From Atherix ibis (Eukaryota; Arthropoda; Insecta; Diptera; Athericidae), in NCBI GenBank assembly GCA_958298945.1, contig OY282610.1, forward strand, positions 42,291,667 through 42,355,666: a stretch of 64,000 nt of DNA, read 5' to 3'. A program made the translations under genes and the position numbers. Each line of letters starts with the position of its first letter. Position 1 is the stretch's first letter. Shown here piece by piece: positions 55,563 to 64,000 of this stretch. The notes beneath the pieces are model-generated. The model was not told the DNA's origin, ran no database searches, and worked only from the letters and a program-made list of their open reading frames with translations.

Positions 55563-57670
55563 AAAATAAAATTGTTGCAAAAAAATAAACAATCTTATTA
55601 CTTTTCTGCCGCTGCCGTATCTATAACTTTCCGAGTAGATTTGTAGTTGAAGATACAGAAACCTTTCTTTCCTTGATAATATCGAAAGTTTCAATTTCAT
55701 AAAATTTTGGAAAATGTTGCCGATCTTAATAAAAATTGCAACTACGAGTATCTATGAACATATTTTGTAGATTCTTATTGATTTAGTTTACAATTAACTT
55801 ACTTGAGCTAAAGTTTGTAATAAAAAAAAAGAAGATATTATAAAACGAATCTGCTTTAACTATGTTTAACTACAATAAATATATATATAAAATAGATAGT
55901 CTTAAGGTAATAACAGATTTGCTAAATTTATATATGTAAGTATAAACTGTGAGAGGGAAAGTGTTGTTTGGAATGTTTACTTATCAAAATTCGATATAAA
56001 AAACAAACTCTGACGTAACTTGGAGGGAAATAAAGTAAATATTGAAGTACTAAAAAGTATCTCTTAAAAGTGTTACACAGATTTAGTTGGAATTTATTTA
56101 TTTTATTTCATTTTTTTTCTTCTTATATTGTATTTATTTTTTTGTACTTTTGTAAAAGTTTTGTCAACATCATAAACAGTAATCGAAGTTGACTTAAGTG
56201 GAAACGTATAATTTTTTTTTTTTTTTTTTTGCTAAGTAAATATTTTACAAAGTATTTACTGGAAAGATTCCATTGGACAAGATTTGTTGGCTTGTTGAAG
56301 CCATTCCGAAGAAAATGTTTGTAGCTCTTTGACTTTTGTTATTACATTCCGCTTGCAAGGCACGTATTCGCGAAAGGTAAGTAATCGTATACATATAAAT
56401 ACATACTTACACGAGTATGAAAGTATATGAAATGGTTTTTTTTCTTCTTCTGTACAATTATGGCAAAATGAAGATGGAGAATTTTATTTGTAAACCAGCC
56501 AAACAGGAAAGCCTCAGGCAATTTTAACAATCAATAATGTTGTCTGTGAAAGTGGAGAAAAGAGTGATTAAATGCTAAAGTCTATGAGGTAAAGAAGATA
56601 AAGAATACCGTGAGGATGGTCTGAAGATCATTTATACTTGATTGCAAGTTGCGTCCACTTAAACAAATTCACCTTGTTACGTATGCACATAAATGGAGGT
56701 CTATAAAAAAGGTTTTCCGCCTTTAGCCATTTCATCCACATTACCAGAAATGAACATAATATGAGGCTTTATTTTTATCCATTATATCGTAAGGTGAAAG
56801 TGGTAAATTTTTTGTTTGTTTTTCTTCTTCTTCCATTTAAGTTTATATTTTCAACTTAAAAAACATACGCAAAAAAATTTCTAACTGGTAGGACTCTGTA
56901 TTATAGTTTAAATTTTATACGATTTATTTATGAAATTGTCATTGGAATTTATTTATTTTTTTAAATTTCAATAATCTACAATAGTTTTTATAAAAATTTA
57001 TTTTTTAACAAAACTGCATTTTTTTTTTTGGATTTGTCCCAGTTAAAGATTGGAATTTTCAGATTATCCATTTGATGGTTTGAAAAGTATAATTATGTCT
57101 TTTGATAACTGTTAAGCAATTATTTTATTAAAAGACATATTTATTTAACTTAAAATATGATATTTTAAAAAATCATATTTTATGTTAAATAAATTTTTGA
57201 ATCTTTCTACAAAAGTAATGATCCTGCCAATGTCATGTTTTGCACTTGAAGAGGAGATTATTTTTTTCAGCGTCGAGGTTCATTTCTAGCTCGTTAGAAG
57301 CCTCACTAAGCAAAATTCCCATATATGAGGGACTCAACAAATCTGCAAGTACCTATAGTGAGGGTGTGGTGTATATTTTGACCTGAAGGTGGAGAAAGGT
57401 AGTTCGTTATGACCGTATTTAGAATATTACATTAAATATGTAATTTCAATTAAACGGCATCATAAGGTACAAAAGAAGAAAATTTTTGAATTTATTACGT
57501 GAAAAAAATCCCATGATGAGTAATTCTAAGCTTTGATGATGTCTATTCGTCTCCAATATAGTGCGATTTGCTGCCTTCGAATTTTTTCTTGTAACACTTT
57601 ATAAAAGATTGTATTTACGTTGATAAATTTAAGTATTTAAAAACCAACATCCGTTAAGTAATAGCCAAAT
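55563..57670. other. AT-rich stretch without recognised genes
   Basis: No gene is supported. The octamer tacgagta is at 55743. A hairpin at 57138-57193 is listed separately. A 19-base T run lies at 56212-56230. Confidence 0.5.
57138..57193. repeat. 23-bp-arm AT hairpin
   Basis: Arms 57138-57160 and 57171-57193 (left arm atttatttaacttaaaatat plus gat) pair with one mismatch around a 10-base loop attttaaaaa. No coding or transposon end is associated with it. Confidence 0.9.
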
Positions 57671-58919
57671 TACGAGAGTCGTTCAATAAGTCCTTAGAAA
57701 AAGATGGAAAAAAACTGTTTTTTTTTTAAAATTTTTTTAATTTTTCAACATAATCTTCTTTTAGCTCTATACACTTTTCCAACCGTTCTTCCAAAATTTT
57801 TATCCCGTCCAAAAAATAGGATTTCGGAAGTTCTGCAAAATACTCATCCGTTTGAGCAATGACGTCTTCGTTGGAAGTGAACCGTCGTCCGCCAAGCCAT
57901 TCCTTCAGATTGGGGAAAAGAAAATAGTCACTCGGGGCCAAATCTGGTGAATAAGCGGGATGCTGCAACAATTCCATTCTCAATTCCACAATTTTGGCAA
58001 AGGAAACAGCGCATTGTCCTGATGCAAGAGGATTTTTTTCTTCTTCAGATGGGGGCGTTTCTCTTTGATTTCCTCGCTCAACCGTTGCAATAAAGACGCG
58101 TAATACGCTCCTGTTATTGTTTTTCCTTTTTCCAAGTAATCGATAAAAATGATGCCCTGCGAATCCCAAAAGACCGTGGCCATCACCTTGCCGGCCGATG
58201 GCACAGTTTTTGCCTTCTTCGGAGCCCGTTCACCCTTGAAAATCCACTGTGATGACTGTCTCTTCGTTTCTGGAGTGTAGTAGTGTATCCAGGTTTCGTC
58301 CACAGTGATATATCGACGAAGGAATTCGGCAGGATTGTGATGAAAGAGTGCCAACATAGCCTCAGAGTCCACTACACGATTGCGCTTATTCTCCTCTGAG
58401 AGCAAACGCGGCACCCATCTTGCCGAAATTTTTTCACAGACAATTTTTCATGCATAATTGAAGCGACTGTACGCGCACTTTAATTCGCCGATCGTTCAAA
58501 ATCAGATCGTGGATTTTGTCGATTATTTCAGGAGTAGACACCTCAACTGGGCGTCCTGAACGATGTTCATCTTTTGTGGATGAACGGCCACGTTTAACTT
58601 CATTCACCCAATTGTAAACCGTCGCAAACACAGGTGCAGATGTGCCATGAACTGCATCCAACTCGGCTTTGATTTCTTTCGGGCTTAAGCCTTTCAAATG
58701 GAGATGTTTGATGACAGCCCTAAACTCGCTTTTTTCCATTGTTATGCACAAATAAATGTCGTTAACTTTAATCGACGATAGAAATTGACCTACGCTATGG
58801 ATCGAGCTGTAATTTTGACAGCTTGCCTGTCGATAATGCTACTTAGAAAGAAAAATCTTTACCGATACTACGAGTACAATTTCTTGGATTTTCTAAGGAC
58901 TTATTGAATGACCCTCGTA
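57671..58919 (-). mobile_element. Mariner family A copy 4, full length with both ends
   Basis: This 1249-base element lies between TA dinucleotides. Its left end is tacgagagtcgttcaataag and its right end on the reverse strand begins tacgagggtcattcaataag. It keeps the complete C-terminal coding region and 3' UTR that copy 3 lacks. Its transposase has at least three deletions, including the 16-bp deletion shared with copy 2. Confidence 0.95.
57726..58739 (-). pseudogene. Mariner family A transposase, three deletions
   Basis: The ATG at 58739 opens MEKSEFRAVIKHLHLKGLSP and runs through DEHRSGRPVEV to NDRRIKVR. There about 31 bases are missing relative to the other copies, removing the ELV(D/E)ATGISQG turn of the second helix-turn-helix and shifting frame. 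One T is also missing at the KISARW codons (near 58430). The frame 58414-57980 then carries RLLSEENKRNRVV and the first catalytic motif VDETWIHYY, up to HQDNALFPLPK, where the 16-bp deletion occurs. The third frame continues to the natural end: YSPDLAPSDYFLFPNLKEWL, DEYFAELPKSYFLDGIKILE and KCIELKEDYVEKLKKF. This copy shows what the C-terminus of the family looks like. Confidence 0.92.
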
Positions 58920-59824
58920 TATCCCGAATTTTATAAAACCTACTTTAAAAAAGATAGAGTCCTGTAAAAAATCTCGTATCAACCGCCTAAATAATGTTAT
59001 TTAGTTTATCTAATAGTTAATTTTAGGTAAAATAAAAACATAAAGATTTTTTTTCAAAGTTTGAATTTTAAGTTAATTTTATTATTTTTTACTTTCCAAA
59101 TTGAAAATTGAATAGAAAATATAAATGATCGTTATAGCAAATGTTATATATAATTTCGAATAATATTGGCAAATCTGCTGATTTCAAGAATGATTATTTA
59201 AAATATGGAATAAAAAATTATTGTTACGAATAAAATTGTATTTGAACAATTGAAATTTGCAAGTACAAATAATTCCGGCAATAATTCTGAACAAAATTCC
59301 TTTTGCGAAGATATTGACGAGTAAGGAATTTTTTTGGCATAATTTGTATTCGAAGAAAATAAATACTAGCGAATTTTGATTTTTTGTTTGTTTATTGAAT
59401 TGAACTCTATCACGAACTTTGAAAAGGCAAAAATATTTTTCTTCAAATGGTAAACATAAACCAGAACGAAATTGGCATAATAAATGTTAGAAATTTATGC
59501 GAAAATTCATTCGGCAAAGTTTATGTACCTGCTTAAAATATTAATCGTTCTAATATTGGCAATTTTTTTTCGTCAAAAAGTTATTGAAGGAATGTCGTTT
59601 GTTTGGTTATGATTGCTGGGAGATATTGTGGAATGAAATGTTATATAAAAAAGGCGGTGGCAAAGTCAACAATCATTTCCATTCTATTTTGAATGAAAGT
59701 GTCAACGTGGTCACAATAATGGTTCGATTCTGTCTACACTTGTCTGGAATCAATCGATATTTTCAAATGCAAATCGGAAAAAATTCCTATACATTTATTT
59801 TTTTCCAGCAATACGAATAGGTAC

Positions 59825-59850
59825 ATAGATAGATAGATAGATAGATAGAT
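59825..59850. repeat. (ATAG)n microsatellite
   Basis: Six and a half tetranucleotide units of atag without interruption. Confidence 0.95.
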
Positions 59851-60207
59851 GGTGACACGTCAGACTCTATACAAAAGTCAACAATTTCATGCTGGGAGCC
59901 TAATTGAATTTCACAAGCCGTACAAACTAGATTAGAATAAATAATCAATGATGGTCGATCAATTTACATCCATTCAATGATTATTTCTGTATTCAACCGA
60001 GCAAAGTTCATCAATTGCTAAGAATTTTTATCAATTTTTCTGAATGTTGTACATATTCTATGATGGCAATATCAAAAACATTAGTACCAACTGAGTCCAA
60101 TTTAAGATTCAATGCTGAACTTTAGACAACAGGAGCAGATAATCAATTTGATTTGATTTTTATTTAAAATATACCAACAAAAAAAAATGACAAAACAACC
60201 GAAAAAT

Positions 60208-60227
60208 AACAACAACAACAACAACAG
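60208..60227. repeat. (AAC)n microsatellite
   Basis: Six trinucleotide units followed by agc. Confidence 0.93.
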
Positions 60228-60842
60228 CACCTATAACAATATCAAACAAATAACAAATAAAAATCCCACCTTCGAAGGTTGAAAAATAAGTAATGCTTAA
60301 CCTGTAAACTTTTTTTGAATTCAAATGAGGTGTAAAGGATATACCAACTAGTCCATTTTAAAAATGTGACTCTATTTGTATTGACAGAAATCTGAATGCG
60401 TTCACTGATAAAAATTTTACAAATTTCGAACAGGAAAGAAAAGTAGTCAATTTCCTCTCCTTTTCATTAATTTTAATAAATAAAATTTTAAAAATCTGTG
60501 AAAAAGACAAAATATTAAAAAAATAAGAAACAAACAAATTTACAGACAAAATATGAACCTTTAATTTGAGTTTTGGTTTTGAGAGCGACTAAATTTTTGG
60601 CAAATATTGAGTTGGTGAAATTTTCATTTGGCTTGTAACATTTTTTCAAGAACAATAATAAAAAATATTTTTGTAAAATATTCTATAAATTGTCAAAATA
60701 TTCTATAAACCCATTTTGTTTTTACCAAAATGTTCATCCCCATAAGACAGGTTGTGATAGAAAAGTAAGAAAACTGGTTTTTTTTTGCAAAAAAAATATT
60801 TTATTTTTATGCGCTCTTCAAAATAGTCCCATTGGGAAGGCG

Positions 60843-61974
60843 TATAAGCTTAAATCCGCTGTTTGGTCATAGATGGCTTGAGTGAGCGTATTAAGCTATC
60901 ATGGGCAAGCCACACTTTTTTTTATTAGTTTGACATCTGTCAACATTAATCAGTGCACATTGTCAGTAATTTCGTACAACAACATACATTTTTACTTTGG
61001 TAATCATGTCTAGTTTTGTGCCAGAAATAGAGCATATGCGGGAAGCTCTGCTTTTCTGCTTCAATTTGAAGAAATCGGCTGACGATTCTCATCGAATGCT
61101 TATTGAGGCCTATGGTGACAGTGCTTTTTCGGAAACAACGTGGCGAGATTGGTTTCGTCGGTTCAAAGACGGCAATTTTGGCTTGTGAGACAAGAAGCGT
61201 GATAATCGGCCTAGTAAGGTTGAGGACCATCAATTGCAGGCTCTTTTGGACGAAGACGATACCCAATCGCAAATAATGCTCGCGGAGCAATTAAGTGTTA
61301 CTCAACCAGCCATTTCCATGCATCTGCGTGCCATGGGGCAGATTGAAAAGATCGGAAAATGGGTGCTGCATGAATTGAACGATAGATCAGTTGATGCAGG
61401 AAAAAGAAAGTCATTCCTGCATCGGCTGATCCCGGCCAACCACCAACATCTTCCCCAAGACCAATTGGCTTCGGACGGAAGATGATGTTGAATCCTGGTG
61501 AAACTGTCAATGCCCACTGCTACCACCAACAACTGATCAAATTGCACCGTGCTCTGCGTGAAAAAAGGACGAATTACCAACAAAATCATGACAAGTTGAT
61601 TTTCCTCCACGACAACGCACCATCGCACACGTCAAAAATGGTCCGAAACTACTTGGAGACACTCAACTGCGAGGTGCTACCCCACTCCGCTTATATACCA
61701 GACCTGGCCCCTTTCAACTAACACCTGTTTTCGTCGATAGGGCACGCGCTCGCTGAGCAACACTTCGATTCTTAATAATCGAAGTGTTATAATGGCTTGA
61801 TGAGTGGTTTGCTTCGAAAGAGAAGGAATTTTTTTGGCGTGGTATCCACAAATTGTCCGAGATATGAAAAAAATGTGCAGCTAGTGAGGGCAAGTACTTT
61901 GAATAAATTTGTTTTTGCTTTCTATGAAAAAACATGTGTTTTTTTGACTAAAAAACAGCGGATTTAAGCTTATA
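60843..61974 (+). mobile_element. Mariner family C (Mos1-like) copy 2
   Basis: The left end tataagcttaaatccgctgt is at 60843. The right end at 61974 reads, on the reverse strand, tataagcttaaatccgctgt as well: a 20-base perfect inverted repeat. The length is 1132 bases. It shares two internal deletions of the transposase with copy 1 and has one more of its own. The well-matched termini suggest it is a fairly young non-autonomous insertion. Confidence 0.92.
61006..61870 (+). pseudogene. Mos1-like transposase, internally deleted
   Basis: The ATG at 61006 opens MSSFVPEIEHMREALLFCFN, the characteristic mauritiana-type start, and continues through SETTWRDWFRRFKDGNFGL. There a TGA replaces the tryptophan codon of the sister copy (DLWDKK). 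The frame continues QALLDEDDTQSQIMLAEQLS to WVLHELNDR. A private deletion then removes about 16-18 residues up to KRKSFLHR. As in copy 1, the first catalytic aspartate block is absent between SFLHR and the DPGQPPTSS-like segment, and so is the WWDQ strand before PGETVNAHCYH. HDNAPSHTSKM is intact. The third block reads IPDLAPFN and then a stop, so the aspartate is asparagine. Further breaks follow near 61770. Confidence 0.9.
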
Positions 61975-62089
61975 TTCCTGGTTTACATCAGAGGAGGTAT
62001 TGTTTTCAGTGGTGAAGGGCTTCAGCTTCTCGGTTCTACTGCTATGTTTTTTATCAACAGTATTAAGACTGGGGTTTGAGCTTCAATAA

Positions 62090-62600
62090 TACAAAATAGT
62101 CACCCTCTTTCTCGTTGATGAAGATTGACCTGAGGCAAGGGATGCTGTCATGACGAGACATCCATGTATCTTCAATGTACGATCTGAAGCAAAGAATCCT
62201 TTTATTGAGCTTTTCAATGACTTCTTCACCAGCTTTATGCTAATTGGTGGTTTAACCTCACTGGCGACCTTATTATTTTTATCAGTTTTCAAAGCTCAAG
62301 GCTTACCGATACGAAAATCATCTTCCACCGCTTTTCAAACCTCCAAATGGCCGTGTGAGAGGGGGCGCTATCATAATGGAGCATCCAAGTGCCTTCAATA
62401 TAACGAATCCTTTTTAGGAGCCTTTTAAGGAGATTCAATGCAAATCGACGGTTTAATTTCACAGGAGCTCTCGCTTTTTACACATTCGTCTTCACTTGTT
62501 TCTCAGTCCTCCAAAAATCCTTCATCCCAACTAAAGATTTATGCTCATAAAAAGCAATATTTTTCACAAGCTTATTACAACTTTAAGGGCTTAATGTATA
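62090..62600 (-). pseudogene. Two adjacent mariner family E fragments
   Basis: The minus strand codes two successive versions of the same second catalytic block. One at about 62400-62330 reads LLKRIRYIEGTWMLHYDSAP then SHTAI. The other, at about 62230-62115, reads SYIEDTWMSRHDSIP and then SIFINEKE. They are about 230 bases apart and in the same orientation. Upstream pieces (62600-62440) include INKLVKNIAF and GMKDFWRTEKQV. No termini are recognised. Either one fragment was tandemly duplicated and diverged, or two related insertions lie side by side. Confidence 0.6.
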
Positions 62601-63200
62601 CTATATATTGAGGAAAAGTCCGCACTTTTAACAAATCACTCTCGGTGATACTAATACCATTTCTTTCCTGCCAAAAATTGTATTAGCAAAATAACCAATT
62701 AATTCTGAATACTGTTTTGATAGTTTCTTCGAAGAGTAAGTCTTTTCTGAATAGATTTATAAAAAATACTCCAAAGGCTAAAATAATCCAATAGAGATAA
62801 AATAGAAAAATTTAAATATATTTTTTTTAAAACATATGTTGGTCTTTAATAAATTTATAAAATATTTACAAATACTAATTCTTAGTTCCAAAAATCCATA
62901 TGTACTATATCTATTTTGACGGATTTGAGTCAAATTGACTCATTAAATATTTTTAAAGTCTCAGGGCCAACTTACTATGCCAAAAGAAATATTATACTTA
63001 GTACTGTAAAGAGTTCTTTTAATTTGATAATCGACGAAAGCATAATAGAAAATATATGGTTTTTCAATAAGAGTGGTACGATTTCTAAGTGACGTTTCGG
63101 CCATTTGTAATATGTCATGATCTGTTTTTTTTTTTTTTTATTATATTTAGTAATGTTTACAATTTTATTATAAAGAGATATACGTAAGAATAACGTTTAC
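62601..63200. other. AT-rich spacer without recognised features
   Basis: A/T-rich DNA with a 15-base T run near 63127, just before the DD41D-type element. No terminal repeat could be fixed here for that element. Confidence 0.5.
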
Positions 63201-63214
63201 AAATTATTCAATTT

Positions 63215-64000
63215 TATTATCAAAATAATCGTTCTCCAATCGCAACTTTTCGTGCGCTTTTGCCATTTTATGTTCGTAATAATTGTCCAAGTGTGCTCGC
63301 TATTCGTCGAATTGTTAAAAATTTCGAGGGTACATTTTCTTTACATAATGTTCAAGTGCCAATAAGACAAAGAACCGCTCGAAGTAATGAAAATATTGCT
63401 GCCGTTCAGGCAAGTGTTGCTGAAGACCGCAATTTGTCGATTCCAAGACGTTCTCAAGAATTGGGACTGTCTCAAACCACAACCTGGCGGATGTATATAA
63501 AATTGTTATCACTCAAGAACTGAAGCCATTTGACCACCGTAAACGTCGTGCATTTGCCGATTTTGTCTTGGAACAACTTGAAAACGATAACGATTTTTTT
63601 AAGAAAATCATCTTCTCCGATGAGGCTCACTTTCATCTGAGTAGTGCGGTAAATAAACAAAACTGTTGATTCTGGTGCGAAGAAAATTCACAAATTATTC
63701 ATGAACACCCATTACATTCACCTAAATTGACAGTTTGGTGTGTTTTTTGTTCTGGTGGAATCATCGGTCCGTACTTCTTTCGAAATGGAGCTGGTAACAC
63801 CGTTACTGTCGATGATAACCATTTTTTATGGCCAAAATTGAAAGAAGTTGATCTTGACAACACCTGGTTCCAACAAGACGGGGCTACATGCCACACAGCA
63901 CGTGCAACAACCGAATTATTGCGAGAAAAGTTTGGAGATTCGATTATTTCAAGAAATTGTGACATTGAATGGCCTCCAAGAAGTTGTGATTTAACACAAT
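63215..64000 (+). pseudogene. DD41D-type IS630/Tc1 transposase, runs off the window
   Basis: This is the best preserved member of the third transposase lineage. From about 63215 it reads ATFRALLPFYVRNNCPSV, IRRIVKNFEGTFSLHNV, RTARSNENIAAVQASVAEDR and SIPRRSQELGLSQTTTWR (helix-turn-helix). A small deletion then shifts frame to YKIVITQELKPFDHRKRRAF. The first aspartate is in IFSDEAHFHL. A TGA follows VNKQNC (near 63667). After that come LHSPKLTVWCVFCSGGIIGP, FLWPKLKEVDLDNTWFQQDG, ATCHTARATTELLREKFG and EWPPRSCDLTQ at the window edge. In relatives the last aspartate follows just after this, 41 residues beyond the QDG aspartate, hence DD41D. That residue itself lies outside the window. The N-terminal start is missing. 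Confidence 0.85.

Larger units (their letters stand above)
58920..60842. other. AT-rich stretch with simple repeats
   Basis: No coding feature is supported. Two microsatellites are listed separately. The 78-codon frame at 59584-59820 shows no motif. Confidence 0.5.

Noticed and set aside
1..64000. Possible tRNA, rRNA or other structured RNA genes
   Set aside because: I looked for tRNA-like B-box (ggttcgaatcc) and conserved rRNA phrases and found none that I would defend. A covariance-model scan was not possible.

Overview
The window looks like non-coding DNA from an insect genome, most likely a fly. It is very AT-rich and full of short A/T runs, microsatellites and palindromes. It shows no operons, no ribosome-binding-site-spaced genes and no convincing host gene. 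The recognisable sequence is almost all transposable elements: Tc1/mariner DNA transposons of at least six lineages, and non-LTR retrotransposons of jockey, RTE and R1 type. The order Diptera is an inference from this element mix and the general sequence texture. No host gene is present to confirm it.

I label the mariner lineages by their ends and proteins. Family A (ends tacgagggtcRttcaataag) has four copies at 1-1233, 8955-10193, 30761-31898 and 57671-58919. Family B (ends tacgaggtctgttcaaaaag) has four at 6192-7325, 12041-12943, 26265-27107 and 36643-37870. Family C is close to Drosophila Mos1 (mauritiana type) and has two, at 34403-35533 and 60843-61974. Family D (inner ends ...tcagtgataa) is old, with copies at 17832, 18541, 21975, 40720, 44298 and 50378. 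Family E is present only as C-terminal relics at 42.0, 55.2 and 62.1 kb. A separate IS630/Tc1 lineage with a DD41D-type layout is at 30.1 kb, at 47.5-49.9 kb (split by a LINE) and at 63.2 kb (running off the window). Every transposase is broken. The best preserved is the 308-residue family A frame at 30.8 kb, which keeps its D,D34D triad but has lost its C-terminus.

Region by region: 1-6 kb has a family A copy, a G-run, a decayed minisatellite and a small coding-like island. 6-15 kb is the densest block, with two family B and one family A mariner, RNase H, RTE and jockey fragments, large hairpins and a LINE with an open 432-codon reverse transcriptase frame. 15-30 kb is mostly featureless AT-rich DNA with a 709-bp tandem duplication, copies of an unclassified dispersed repeat, family D relics and a family B copy turned into a foldback. 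30-46 kb holds DD41D, A, C, B, E and D elements. 47.6-49.7 kb is an R1-type LINE inserted into a DD41D relic with a visible 5-bp target duplication. 50-64 kb has further mariner and jockey relics.

The genes do not form a pathway. The interest lies in the history they record: nested insertions, deletions shared between copies (which suggest non-autonomous sublineages spread by trans-acting transposase), similar outer ends across three mariner families, and an octamer (tacgagta) that recurs far more often than composition predicts. I found no CRISPR, toxin, viral or clearly novel enzymatic system.
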